The position numbers and the translations under genes were made by a program. Positions 1 to 8,576 of a stretch of DNA of 64,000 nucleotides are shown here, one piece after another. How positions within the stretch are numbered: position 1 is the stretch's first letter; every line of letters starts with the position of its first letter. The stretch is from DUQX01 sp050948825 (GTDB taxonomy: Bacteria > Bacillota > Dethiobacteria > DTU022 > UBA8154), in assembly GCA_050948825.1 (NCBI GenBank), contig JBMNEO010000003.1:609525-673524 (forward strand). The letters are read 5' to 3'. Under the pieces are notes generated by a model that was not told the DNA's origin, did no database searches, and was given only the letters and a program-made list of their open reading frames with translations.

Positions 1-118
1 ATTCCATCTTTTAACCCGTCACCAACCTCGCTGTTAGAATTGATTCTTAAACCCGGAGATAAAACAATCAACCAATTACCCCAAGATAGTACCCTCATAT
101 TTCATTAGCAAAATTTCA

Positions 119-577
119 TTACCAGAGTGCCACAGCAGCCAGAACGGCACCGGCCTTTTCAACCCTGTGCTCCACGCTCTTGATCTTCATGCCCTTTAGC
201 TCTTCACTGCGATTGGAAAATGCCTCCTTAATCATAGACTCAACATTGGCCCTTGCTTCCTCAGCGCTGCATTTTCCTGAATATTCCATAATAACACCAA
301 AGGTATCTTTTGAAAAACCAATGCCAACAGCAGCCGCGATCAGCTCCCCTTTAATTTCGCTGCAAATGGACCCGTATGCCGTTGGGACAAAAGCCCCGGG
401 AGGAAAAATAATACCATTTTCTTCCTCAAAACATCCCGGCGGTAAAATACTGCTGATCCTTACAAGGTTAACATTTCCTATACCAGCTTTAAGCAAAGCA
501 GCGTCAAATGCTGTAAGAGAATAACTCGCTTCCGCTGCAGCCGATACTATTATAAATCTTTCAGGATTAGTTATCAC
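119..577 (-). CDS. pdaD: Pyruvoyl-dependent arginine decarboxylase
   Basis: Likely converts arginine to agmatine, the first step of an arginine route to polyamines. Family members are made as a proenzyme that cleaves itself between two serines to create a pyruvoyl cofactor, so no PLP is needed. The cleavage site is visible as RISSILPPG, with Ser42-Ser43 in the numbering used here, and the length of about 152 residues fits the family. A longer frame opens with TTG at 595, but I chose GTG at 577 because a GAGGTGG ribosome-binding site lies 5 bases upstream and the protein then starts at the family's usual point. It is on the same strand as the metallo-hydrolase and oxidoreductase upstream, but a gap of about 125 bases leaves operon membership open. 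The family call is firm; arginine as substrate is inferred. Confidence 0.85.
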   Translation of the reverse strand: MITNPERFIIVSAAAEASYSLTAFDAALLKAGIGNVNLVRISSILPPGCFEEENGIIFPPGAFVPTAYGSICSEIKGELIAAAVGIGFSKDTFGVIMEYSGKCSAEEARANVESMIKEAFSNRSEELKGMKIKSVEHRVEKAGAVLAAVALW

Positions 578-703
578 GGCAGCCACCTCTTCCAATCAAC
601 TGAATAGTACAGGGCGTTGTACACATCTGCAATTATACCAAATTGCCTTAAAAAAATAAACTACCTCCAACAAATAATTATTCAATTGATCCCCCGTATA
701 CGT

Positions 704-1336
704 TTAGGACAGAAAAGGATTAAAACGCCGTTCTTCCCCAACGGTTGTCGCCGGCCCATGCCCGGGGAACACTTTGGTTTCATCAGGATAGGACATTATT
801 TTGTTTTTTATACTCTGGATAATCTGGCGGTAGGAGCCGCCCGGCAGGTCAGTGCGCCCGATTGAAAAGTTGAAAAGAGTATCCCCGGTAAACAGGGTAC
901 CATTAATATCGAGGGTAATGCCTCCGGCGGTGTGTCCCGGGGTCTCGATAATTTTAATTTGTAGTGTACCTACTTCCAGCATATCGCCCTCTGTTAAGGT
1001 CCGGTCGGGGGGGCTAAGCATACTTTTGCCCATGAAGAGTGCAAGGCTTGCCTGAGGGCTGTGGTACATAGAGGCCTCAGCTTCGTGAACCAGTACAGGA
1101 GCTTTAAATGCATCCTTTACTTCTTCATTTGCTCCGATGTGATCTATATGAGCATGTGTATTAATGATATATTTAATATCCAGGCCCAGCTCATTAATGC
1201 GTTTAATTATATATTTCCCTTCGCCCCCCGGGTCAATTACAATCCCCTCTTTTGTCTGTGGACAACCTACAATGTAACAGTTTGACGCAAAAGCTCCTAC
1301 TTCTAATTTTTCAAATATCACCTGTATCGCCTTCAC
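704..1336 (-). CDS. MBL-fold hydrolase, glyoxalase II-like
   Basis: A metallo-beta-lactamase-fold hydrolase of about 210 residues. The metal-binding motif THAHIDH is at about residues 60-66, with further ligands in GHTAGG, FTGDTLF and the C-terminal FPGHGP. These features and the length match the glyoxalase II-like branch, whose members hydrolyse thioesters such as S-lactoylglutathione; the real substrate here cannot be told. The frame opens with GTG at 1336. A second GTG at 1321 would give the more usual N-terminus beginning just before IFEKLEVG, so the start is uncertain by five codons. No membrane segment or signal peptide is seen, so it should be cytoplasmic. It lies about 70 bases downstream of the aldehyde oxidoreductase gene and may share its transcript. 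Confidence 0.8.
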   Translation of the reverse strand: MKAIQVIFEKLEVGAFASNCYIVGCPQTKEGIVIDPGGEGKYIIKRINELGLDIKYIINTHAHIDHIGANEEVKDAFKAPVLVHEAEASMYHSPQASLALFMGKSMLSPPDRTLTEGDMLEVGTLQIKIIETPGHTAGGITLDINGTLFTGDTLFNFSIGRTDLPGGSYRQIIQSIKNKIMSYPDETKVFPGHGPATTVGEERRFNPFLS

Positions 1337-1404
1337 CCCAAAAAACCCGGCAGATCAGGCAACCCACCCCTTTCCATCATTTTTCCATATAATGCTACCT
1401 CTTC

Positions 1405-3333
1405 TTAGGATAAAGTACCCCCGCTGACCGTCAGGATCCCCCTCTGAATGAAATCTTCACCTACGTAATCCAGGCCAAGCCCTTCCAACGTCTCTTTAGA
1501 AGGAATTCCATCCATCGTCCAACCCTTAAATTTGTAATACGCATCAAGAAGTTTTTGTTCAAATTCATGATCCCTTACTTTCCAATGATCTTCTGGGGGA
1601 CGTTCGTCTTTTCTCCTCAAGCCCCTTCTCACATTTATGGCCCTGACCAGGTTACGGTTTCTGCTGGCTATCTCCCATAGCCCGTCTTTATCAAGCTCTA
1701 TGCCGGCCGCAAGCGAGATTAAATGTGGTATATTATGTATGTGATATGGCGGCTTCCCGCCGTATTGGCCGTCAAACGACGAAAGGTAGGCGCATATCCC
1801 GGTAGAGTCATCAATATAATGCATTATCTCATTCCAATCACAAATAAGGCAAGATGCTTCGATAGATATTTCGTGTCGTTTTTCCCACTCCAGAAATATT
1901 TGCTTAATTTTATCATTAGGAAGTGCTACCCATTCTTTTACAAACTCTTCCCTCTCTTTCCTGGAGGGAAGCGGGTCCTGAGGAAAGGATCCTTCGATCT
2001 GGGTAATTGTCATCTTCTCACCGGTAGCCAGCATAAGAAAATAAGGGGGATTCAATTTCCCCAGCTTGATAGGCACCTGCTCAAATTTTTTTATGGTATT
2101 GTGGTCGTATTCTTCTGCGCCCTTGCCAATCTGGCGGGCTGCCCAATATACACCATTGGCCAATACATCTCCAATCCCCTCCCGCCGAACAATTTTTTCC
2201 AACAAATAAAAAAATCTATCCCCAGAGTCAGCAGGAAAACGCGGCAGATCTTTATCGGTTAGAATCCCGGCTTCGTAGAGTTCAACAGCAAAAGCCAGAA
2301 CCTGCGGGGTTGAGTATGAGTCCAATCCATACTCCTGGGTAACGCCAAGGATGTCATAACTAAAGTTTAACTCTTTATAAGCCGCCATATGATAGGTGTC
2401 TTTCCCAAAGCATTTTAAGAAGTAACTTGGCCTTCCGGGGAACGAAATTGTTAGGTGACAATCCTTCGGGCAATTATAGCAGCTTGTCCTCCGGGACAGT
2501 ACGCTCTCGGTAAGCGCTTTCCACTCCTTTTCAATTTCTTTATTCCAGTAACCCTTTATCCGCTTACGGGCATTACCCCAGGCAAAATTATCGTGATGGA
2601 AACTATCATCATCCTCGTGCGCCATAGTATCACCACATCTTGGATTCTCATAAATTTCCTTTATCAGGCTGGAACATATTTTAAAGAGATCGGCCGGGTG
2701 GGCAATATTGATATCCTTTGTTCCCCGAACGGCTATCGCTTTTAATCTTTTATCTCCCATAATCGGGCCTGGCCCTCGGGAGGCGCTAGAGTTATAATGC
2801 TCTATGCTGGCCATATAGACCCTGTTTTCACCGGCCAGGCCGATAGCAGCTACCTGGGCTCCTGGTTCCTTTAACTCCTCTTTTATGAGTGCCGCAGTTT
2901 CTTGTGCACCTTTACCCTGGAGGTGAGACGCATCACGTATCTCAATTTTATCATTGTTTATCCACAAATAAACCAGACCGGGAGCCTTGCCGCGGATCAC
3001 TATTTTGTCATAACCGGCATGTTTTAGTTCTGTACCGAAATATCCTCCCATTAATGAATGAGCAAGCAGGTTTGTCTGGGGAGAAAAGGTATTCACAACA
3101 GTGCGGGTGGCACCGGGAACAAGTGTAGAATTTAAAAGGCCGCTGCTGAATATAAGCAAATTATCGTCAGAAAAGGGTTCAACCTCAGGAGGAACCCTAT
3201 CCCAGAGAATCTTTGCCGCAGTCCCCTGTCCTCCCAGATGCAGTCCGGTTAAACCAGGGTCGGTTTCCACTTTCTCAACAGTACCCAGGGATAAATCAAT
3301 TTCCAAATTGTATCCTGTTTCAGAATATCTCAT
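1405..3333 (-). CDS. Aldehyde:ferredoxin oxidoreductase
   Basis: A tungsten- or molybdenum-pterin enzyme of about 642 residues. The family oxidises aldehydes to carboxylic acids with ferredoxin as electron acceptor, or the reverse reduction of acids. The N-terminal region (GYNLEIDLS, GGQGTAAKILWD) and the pterin-binding stretch SSASRGPGPIMG-DKRLKAIAVRG are typical. The Fe-S cluster ligands are the CYNCPKDC group at about residues 282-291 plus the later Cys in CLICDW. The frame opens further upstream at 3411, but ATG 3333 has an AAAGGGG ribosome-binding site and begins at the family's usual MRYSETGYNLEIDLS-like sequence, so I take it as the start. The cofactor needs oxyanion uptake; a MOT1-like transporter gene lies at 58.3 kb in the same window. 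Substrate unknown. Confidence 0.9.
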   Translation of the reverse strand: MRYSETGYNLEIDLSLGTVEKVETDPGLTGLHLGGQGTAAKILWDRVPPEVEPFSDDNLLIFSSGLLNSTLVPGATRTVVNTFSPQTNLLAHSLMGGYFGTELKHAGYDKIVIRGKAPGLVYLWINNDKIEIRDASHLQGKGAQETAALIKEELKEPGAQVAAIGLAGENRVYMASIEHYNSSASRGPGPIMGDKRLKAIAVRGTKDINIAHPADLFKICSSLIKEIYENPRCGDTMAHEDDDSFHHDNFAWGNARKRIKGYWNKEIEKEWKALTESVLSRRTSCYNCPKDCHLTISFPGRPSYFLKCFGKDTYHMAAYKELNFSYDILGVTQEYGLDSYSTPQVLAFAVELYEAGILTDKDLPRFPADSGDRFFYLLEKIVRREGIGDVLANGVYWAARQIGKGAEEYDHNTIKKFEQVPIKLGKLNPPYFLMLATGEKMTITQIEGSFPQDPLPSRKEREEFVKEWVALPNDKIKQIFLEWEKRHEISIEASCLICDWNEIMHYIDDSTGICAYLSSFDGQYGGKPPYHIHNIPHLISLAAGIELDKDGLWEIASRNRNLVRAINVRRGLRRKDERPPEDHWKVRDHEFEQKLLDAYYKFKGWTMDGIPSKETLEGLGLDYVGEDFIQRGILTVSGGTLS

Positions 3334-3432
3334 TGTTTGCTGCCCCTTTATTATCACTCTGAATATTCTCAATAATACAGCTGTTAAAGGAGTCTTTTTG
3401 CATTCTTTCATTATATTTTAGCGATCAGTTAG

Positions 3433-3486
3433 TTTTTATTGTAAAAGGATGCTTCGTTTCTGGGAAGCATCCTTTACAATAAAAAG
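3433..3486. repeat. Long intergenic inverted repeat
   Basis: Two arms of about 22 bases, around an 8-base loop at 3456-3463, are complementary except for one extra A in the left arm. It sits between the thiolase gene (ending at 3539) and the start of the oxidoreductase gene. No run of T follows the hairpin on either strand, since the flanking T5/A5 tracts form part of the stem, so it is not a textbook intrinsic terminator. It could still terminate or stabilise the 3' end of the thiolase transcript. Confidence 0.6.
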
Positions 3487-3538
3487 GTGAACCGTTTAAG
3501 AAACCAGACAGTTTATTCCCATAAAGCGAATGATATGA

Positions 3539-4735
3539 TTAGCCGGTTACCTTAACAATTAATGCAGCACCTGTATCCCCTGCAGCACATCCTGTAAAAA
3601 GCCCATAACCGCCGCCCAATATTACCAGTTCCTCGATCAGCTCAGCAATACAGCGGCCTGCAGTGGGGCCCTGAGGATGACCAAAAATCATGGAACTCCC
3701 ATAGTTGTTAAAGGTCATGGGATCTAAGCCCATTTTTTTGGACATGTATGCATCGTTGGCAGCAAAGGGGTTATGCGTTTTAATCGCTTTTATGTCCTTA
3801 AGGGCAAGCCCCGCATTCTTCAAAGCGCTCTCCGCTGCAGGAACTGGCGCAGCAGCCATAAAGCCTTTATCCACTCGCGTAAAACCGTAGGAGATAATCT
3901 GGATTTCCACGTTTTTGTCTGCACTCAATTCCTGTGCCTTTTCCCGGGTTGTAACAATAAAACCGCAGTTGCCATCGGCAGGATGAGTCTGGACACCGGA
4001 GCTGTGCACACCGCCGGGAATAAAAGATTTAAGGGCAGCGAGACCTTCCTTCGTTCTTGGTGTAATACCCTCATCAGCTTCCAGGGTAGATTTTTTCTTT
4101 TTGCTGATCTTATACTCTACAGGGAACATATAACGTTTCTGGAATTCACGATCATTTGCAAGGGAATCCTGGTACTGCTCATAGCGCCGCAGGGCAATCT
4201 CATCACAGAGCTCCTTGGTAATTCCCTCAACTGAGGCAGCAGCGTTTTCAGCGGTCTTGATCATGGGTAGCCCCACCCAGGGATCAGCATTAAAATTATC
4301 CATCATCCAGTTTTCAGAGATTACCTCACCGCCAGGCCCTAAAGGATTGGGCCAGATCGTATGCGGTGCGTTAGAGCAGCGGTCCGTCATCAGGCAAAAA
4401 GCCAGATCGAAGCTGCCTACCTCCACGCTCATCGCCGCATAATTAAGGCATGTGGTAGATGTAGAACAAGCCTGGGAAATGTGTAATGCAGGGACCCTTT
4501 CAGCCCCCAGCATAGCGCCTGCCCAGGTAGAAGCATAAAAGCTGTGCAACTGACCAATCGTTTTTCCAAAAACAACGTAATCAATCATTTTGGGGTCAAA
4601 ATTCTTTGAGGCAAGCCACCTCTTCGCCGTGACTGCTCCCAGCTCAATGGCATTTTCATTCTGCAGACTGCCCTGCCAGCGTGCAAACGGTGAACTGTAA
4701 TAGCCACGGTATGGAATAAACGCTTTTGTATACAT
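3539..4735 (-). CDS. Thiolase family protein
   Basis: A thiolase-fold enzyme of 398 residues, the normal length for acetyl-CoA acetyltransferases. The acyl-accepting cysteine is in QACSTS at about residue 89, the GHPQGPTAGR block at about residue 350 matches the usual GHP motif, and the C-terminal catalytic cysteine is in TGCAAGDTG at about residue 380. The active-site asparagine-histidine region reads THNPFAAND rather than the commoner NEAFA or NPHGG, so this is probably one of the divergent thiolases and not a standard acetoacetyl-CoA thiolase. Family members join or cleave acyl-CoA thioesters; the substrate here is not clear. No other fatty-acid genes are adjacent. The 160 bases or so upstream are a probable promoter region, and a hairpin lies downstream at 3433-3486. 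Confidence 0.85.
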   Translation of the reverse strand: MYTKAFIPYRGYYSSPFARWQGSLQNENAIELGAVTAKRWLASKNFDPKMIDYVVFGKTIGQLHSFYASTWAGAMLGAERVPALHISQACSTSTTCLNYAAMSVEVGSFDLAFCLMTDRCSNAPHTIWPNPLGPGGEVISENWMMDNFNADPWVGLPMIKTAENAAASVEGITKELCDEIALRRYEQYQDSLANDREFQKRYMFPVEYKISKKKKSTLEADEGITPRTKEGLAALKSFIPGGVHSSGVQTHPADGNCGFIVTTREKAQELSADKNVEIQIISYGFTRVDKGFMAAAPVPAAESALKNAGLALKDIKAIKTHNPFAANDAYMSKKMGLDPMTFNNYGSSMIFGHPQGPTAGRCIAELIEELVILGGGYGLFTGCAAGDTGAALIVKVTG

Positions 4736-5496
4736 TAACTGAAACCCTCCTTAATAAATTAGATTTGAAGTAATGCTTTTGTGTATGACAACCCCGCAAA
4801 ACATTACCTCCTGTGCATGCCTGGCGACTGTAACAATGACAGCCAAAATACTTTTCACCCAATCCTCCTTTTAGAATTCGCCGTTCATTTTAATTTTCCT
4901 GTTAAAAAAATTTTATTATATAATTTGTTATAAACTATAAACAAAAAAGTCTATCATAAAAGTCTATCATCTATCTTATTTTAAAATAAAAGCAGCAGAT
5001 GCGGCTGCCTTATATCAACCTCACCTGCTGCTACTTTCTACCTGGCTTGTTTTCAGGGTTTCATAAATATCTCACTTTAATAAAGCTACTATTTGTAAGA
5101 ACTGGTTAATACTTTTGTTAATTACCCCCTTTTATAATTATCACTCAATATATTTTACCACTCAACCAAAAACTTCCTGCTATTATCAAAGTAATTAGTT
5201 GAAAAACAACATTCTTCCCTTCGAGACAAAAATGTAACATGTTTTCTTTTTTTTTGGATATATGCCAGGTCCCCTTTGGCAGTATTCCTTGTTCGCCCCG
5301 GACAGGGGCAGGTCCCGTTAATAATTCGGGCTTCTCTTGAAGGTTATGCCTTGGTCTCCTGTGCATCTTCAAATACCTGCTATACCGGACAAAAACTTGC
5401 CCATCCAGCAGCATTTTATCATCATTAAAAAAAGGAGATATTAAATTTTTCGCTTCCTGATACTTAAAAAAGCTCTCTAAATTAAATTGGCCCTCG
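4736..5496. other. Intergenic region without a convincing gene
   Basis: About 760 bases between the thiolase start and a hypothetical gene. I see AT-rich sequence likely to hold the thiolase promoter, a short direct repeat AGTCTATCAT at about 4948-4970, and an 8-base inverted repeat AGCAGCAG / CTGCTGCT around 4991-5031 with a 24-base loop. An open frame of 89 codons (5145-5414, minus) has no recognisable features and I do not call it a gene. Confidence 0.5.
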
Positions 5497-5862
5497 TCAC
5501 AACGGCCCCCTTGGTTCAGGAGGAGCCCTGGCGGGAGTATTGCCAGGATAATCCCGCGAAAAAATGGATGTTAACAAGGAAATGCATACAAGTTTGGGTG
5601 AGGTGAATGCCGGCTGAAGGTTATACCCAATCCGTACGTCAGGCAGTTTCAATTCCCATCTTAATATATGATAAGGCAATATATTGTTCCCGATGATAAA
5701 TCCGGCCTCGGTAATAATGGGCCTGGTCTCAACATATACTTCCCTGATAATATTTGTTGAATTGCTATTCATCCCACCGACTATGACCGCAGCCCAACAA
5801 ATAATTAAGAATTTAACTATACTGCGTAATCTCAATGAAAACACCGCCTTACAAGGTTTCAT
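5497..5862 (-). CDS. Hypothetical protein with N-terminal membrane segment
   Basis: I do not recognise this 121-residue protein. It has a basic N-terminus followed by a hydrophobic stretch at about residues 14-30 (IVKFLIICWAAVIVGG), which is a signal peptide or membrane anchor, so most of the protein is probably outside the membrane. The C-terminus is proline- and arginine-rich. Its ATG overlaps the stop of the upstream gene by four bases (ATGA at 5859-5862), a translational-coupling arrangement that supports both frames being real and expressed together. No catalytic motif is visible. It could be a small accessory or assembly factor of its membrane-protein neighbour; that is a guess from position only. 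Confidence 0.55.
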   Translation of the reverse strand: MKPCKAVFSLRLRSIVKFLIICWAAVIVGGMNSNSTNIIREVYVETRPIITEAGFIIGNNILPYHILRWELKLPDVRIGYNLQPAFTSPKLVCISLLTSIFSRDYPGNTPARAPPEPRGPL

Positions 5863-6620
5863 TTGCCATTTTGTTTTTGTGCACTGCGCTTAATACTATC
5901 GGCATTAATGTTCACCCTTGAGGTAACCGGCCTGTACGCTCCCCGAAGAAACGGTGGATGCTTTTGTTTGAAGATGACAACATTCCCTCGCTGTTCAGGA
6001 TTGTAATCAGGATCAGAACCCCTGTGCTTATTGTCGGGTTTATTTTTTTTACGAAATTTCTCTTCTTTTTTTGTATCTTCCTGTTCACAATATCTACCGT
6101 ATATTTTCTTTGGTGCTTTCTTTTCTACCGGCAGGGTAACAACCTGCGCAGGTGTTTCACCCTCCACAATTTCGATCATGGTTTGAAACATTGAATCTTC
6201 CGCATTGTTTACCTGTTTATCGATTATTATTTTATTCTTTTTTTGGAAGCTGACGTAAAGAACAAAAACAGATAGTGTAATTGCCAACACAGTCCCCATC
6301 GCTAAAAGGCCTGTACTGCTTCTGGCAAAATATAGCACCTGACTTGCTTCAGGAAGAAAATAAAGAATTTCTCCCGTTAAACAATACCGGACCAGGCAAT
6401 AAACTAAATTGGCCAGGAACATAATTAAACATACTATAAGAGTTGTAAGGATAAGTTTGGGCAGAAACAGCAGGAGTCGCGAAACAGCCCCGGCTTTTTT
6501 TTCCACCTTGAAATCCTTTTCCACTAGATCGAGTTCCAATATTGAACCTTCCTGCATCAGATAATCCCTCTTTCCCTGTAGCTTAAATATATTGGGAATC
6601 TTTGTGAGGTACTTGTCCAC
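5859..6620 (-). CDS. Hypothetical two-segment membrane protein
   Basis: Unrecognised protein of about 253 residues. It has two clear hydrophobic segments, at about residues 48-75 (LLLFLPKLILTTLIVCLIMF and onward) and 103-124, and then a long, strongly charged, lysine-rich and probably disordered C-terminal half. That layout suggests two membrane passes with a cytoplasmic basic tail. The upstream frame could start at residue 22 (MQEGSILELDL) instead of residue 1. It is the first gene of a coupled pair with the gene ending at 5497. No enzymatic motif is seen. The basic tail might bind nucleic acid, acidic polymer or the membrane surface; the sequence does not decide. Confidence 0.55.
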   Translation of the reverse strand: MDKYLTKIPNIFKLQGKRDYLMQEGSILELDLVEKDFKVEKKAGAVSRLLLFLPKLILTTLIVCLIMFLANLVYCLVRYCLTGEILYFLPEASQVLYFARSSTGLLAMGTVLAITLSVFVLYVSFQKKNKIIIDKQVNNAEDSMFQTMIEIVEGETPAQVVTLPVEKKAPKKIYGRYCEQEDTKKEEKFRKKNKPDNKHRGSDPDYNPEQRGNVVIFKQKHPPFLRGAYRPVTSRVNINADSIKRSAQKQNGK

Positions 6621-7040
6621 CCTGATTTACCGAATTGCCTGGTTTACTTATTATAACAATAAAAGGTTAAAGTATTTGTTATATTTTGCCACAAGTGTAA
6701 AAAATTATTATGATATAAGTCAACAAATACCTTATACCTCTAACAGATTAACTGGAAATTTACATCCTTTGGGTAGGACAAAATGTCTGCAAATGTCTTA
6801 ACGGATATTTAACAATTTATCCATGTACCACTCACTAATAATGATTTTCAGTAAAAAAGCATGATTAAAAAGCGAAAAGCGTCCCTATCAGGGGTAATGC
6901 CTTTAGTAAAGAATACGGTTACTGGTCTATAATAATATGTTCGGTGCATATAAGTATATTAAATTAAAATGCAATGAAAACCTAAATTGTCAATTATGGA
7001 AAATGGTTCAGTCTAGAATCTAAAGAAGGCGGCGACGAAT
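6621..7040. other. Intergenic region, divergent promoters likely
   Basis: About 420 AT-rich bases between the divergent membrane-protein gene (minus) and the acetyltransferase remnant (plus). It should hold promoters for both, but I could not identify a convincing -35/-10 pair, RNA gene or repeat. Confidence 0.4.
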
Positions 7041-7447
7041 ATGGTTTTAGTTAAACAGTTAAGCCTAAGTAATAAAGAAGAAGCGCATCGTTTTTTGGCT
7101 ATAATGGAAAACAACTTAAAAAAAAAGATTTGCAATGGTTAGAATGGAAATATTTTAAAAATCCATATAGTGATAAGCCTCTGGTATTTGGGGCTTATGA
7201 TGAAAATACCAACAAAATGGTTGGAATCAGGCCTTTTATTCTTTGCAGGCTGGTTGTGGGAAATAATACGTTTAATGCCGCTCAACCCTGCGATGCAGCA
7301 GTGGAACATGATTACCGAAGGCAAGGTATCTTTGAAATCATGAATATGCATGCTGTTAAAGAGCTGAAGGAAAGAGGTTATTCACTCTGTTTTAATTTCC
7401 CAAACTTTTATTCCATGCCCGGATTACTTAATTGTGGCTATCCCTGA
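7041..7447 (+). pseudogene. Frameshifted, truncated GNAT acetyltransferase
   Basis: Remnant of an N-acetyltransferase of the GNAT type. The ATG at 7041, with AAGGCGG upstream, opens a frame that runs into a stop soon after a run of nine A at 7118-7126. Adding one A would join it to the second frame (KDLQWLEWKYFKNPYSD and on), which holds the recognisable VEHDYRRQGIF acetyl-CoA-binding loop. The second frame then stops at 7447 after NCGYP, roughly where such proteins should continue for another 150 residues or more. It therefore carries two lesions, a one-base deletion in a homopolymer and a 3' truncation. The truncation point coincides with the cut-off end of the convergent flippase gene, so a deletion or recombination probably fused the two. 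Original role was probably sugar or lipid acylation in the polysaccharide locus. Confidence 0.7.
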
Positions 7448-8576
7448 GGAATTGTAGTATCTGCCTTTCAAAAACCAGCAGTGTCGCCGAAACAGGTATT
7501 GATACAAATTGCAATAAATACATTGGGGTAAGAATACGCAGGTACGCTCCGGCTTCAGTCCATTGCTGGCCGAAAACAAACATAAATACCCACGGTGCAA
7601 TAAAGGCCACCATTAAAAAGAATGGTATGGATAGTAAAAGTAAATGCTTGAAAGTATCCCAGTAAAGTTTGGAAATTCTCCCGGGGTTATCCTTCAGGAG
7701 ACTGGATGCTTCAGCCATAAACACATCATTGATGGATTCTCCAATAAGTGTCAAAGGAAGTCCGGTTATTCTTTGGACGAGCACAAAAAGACCTACTACT
7801 TGCGGACCATAGGCCAGGGTCAGTAAAACAACAGGAAGATGTACGGCAAACTCGTTGATCAATGAAGAACCGGTTAGAATTAAGGGGAATTTTTTATAGC
7901 GAAAGGCCACTTGACGAATTCCCGGGGGACTTACATTCGTTTTTAAAACATCTAAATTCTCTTTTATAAAATCGTATGTCAGTTTCCCACTCCCGCCAAG
8001 CCTGCCGAGCGCATCTCCCAATACCAGCCCAAAGGTCCCCTGGCCCAGAAAACCTGTCACAATCTGTATTCCGATCATGCCCATACTCTGCCTTATCTTT
8101 GCTCTGGCTATGGGTACAAATTTTTTGGTGCGCATAGCCCAGTAATGTAATATTTTCAAAGATCCCATACCAAAAAGGCTCACAGGAAACAACCAGAAGT
8201 ATTCTTCAAGTCCGGGCACCTTGAGGAGATGAAAAAGGAAAGAATGAGTAAACCATAAGCACAGCGTAGCAAAAAAACATACCGACAGTAAAATACCAAA
8301 GCACAAGGCCAATAAATTTGCCGCGCCGGCTTCATCCCTGGCCAGGGGAACAGCGTATTCATATTTCAGGGAAGACAGCAATGCGAATATTTCAATAATG
8401 GAGATATAAACAGAAAGAAGCCCAAAATCCCCGGGAGTATATATCCTGGTCAAAAGGGGTGAAGCCAGGACAAGTAATAGCTGGCTGAAAGCTGTGCCGC
8501 TTGTCAGGATAAGCACATGACGGTAATACGGATTTCTTTGCAAAAGAAGCATCATACTTGATATGAACACGTTCAC
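7428..8576 (-). CDS. Polysaccharide flippase, C-terminally truncated
   Basis: Wzx-like polysaccharide transporter of the MOP superfamily, which flips lipid-linked sugar units across the membrane. Many hydrophobic helices are visible, with the typical opening HVLILTSGTAFSQLLLVLASPLLTRIYTPGDFG. I place the start at GTG 8576, which overlaps the TAG stop of the deacetylase gene and has AAGGA upstream; ATG codons at 8555 and 8552 are alternatives. About 382 residues remain, against some 430-480 in the family. The protein breaks off in FERQILQFLRD, where relatives continue with the last two helices, and the break lies at the join with the acetyltransferase remnant. It may be non-functional. It is coupled to the upstream deacetylase gene. 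Confidence 0.75.
   Translation of the reverse strand: MNVFISSMMLLLQRNPYYRHVLILTSGTAFSQLLLVLASPLLTRIYTPGDFGLLSVYISIIEIFALLSSLKYEYAVPLARDEAGAANLLALCFGILLSVCFFATLCLWFTHSFLFHLLKVPGLEEYFWLFPVSLFGMGSLKILHYWAMRTKKFVPIARAKIRQSMGMIGIQIVTGFLGQGTFGLVLGDALGRLGGSGKLTYDFIKENLDVLKTNVSPPGIRQVAFRYKKFPLILTGSSLINEFAVHLPVVLLTLAYGPQVVGLFVLVQRITGLPLTLIGESINDVFMAEASSLLKDNPGRISKLYWDTFKHLLLLSIPFFLMVAFIAPWVFMFVFGQQWTEAGAYLRILTPMYLLQFVSIPVSATLLVFERQILQFLRDSHN

Noticed and set aside
4656..4862. 68-codon minus-strand open frame across the thiolase start
   Set aside because: It overlaps the start of a clear thiolase gene on the same strand in another frame; cysteine-rich composition looks random.
5145..5414. 89-codon minus-strand open frame
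   Set aside because: No family features, no good ribosome-binding site and no conserved context; it is probably non-coding.
6900..6930. GAATACGGTTAC resembling the rlmH att core, a possible third att site
   Set aside because: Only about eight contiguous bases match and the stop-codon side of the core is absent.
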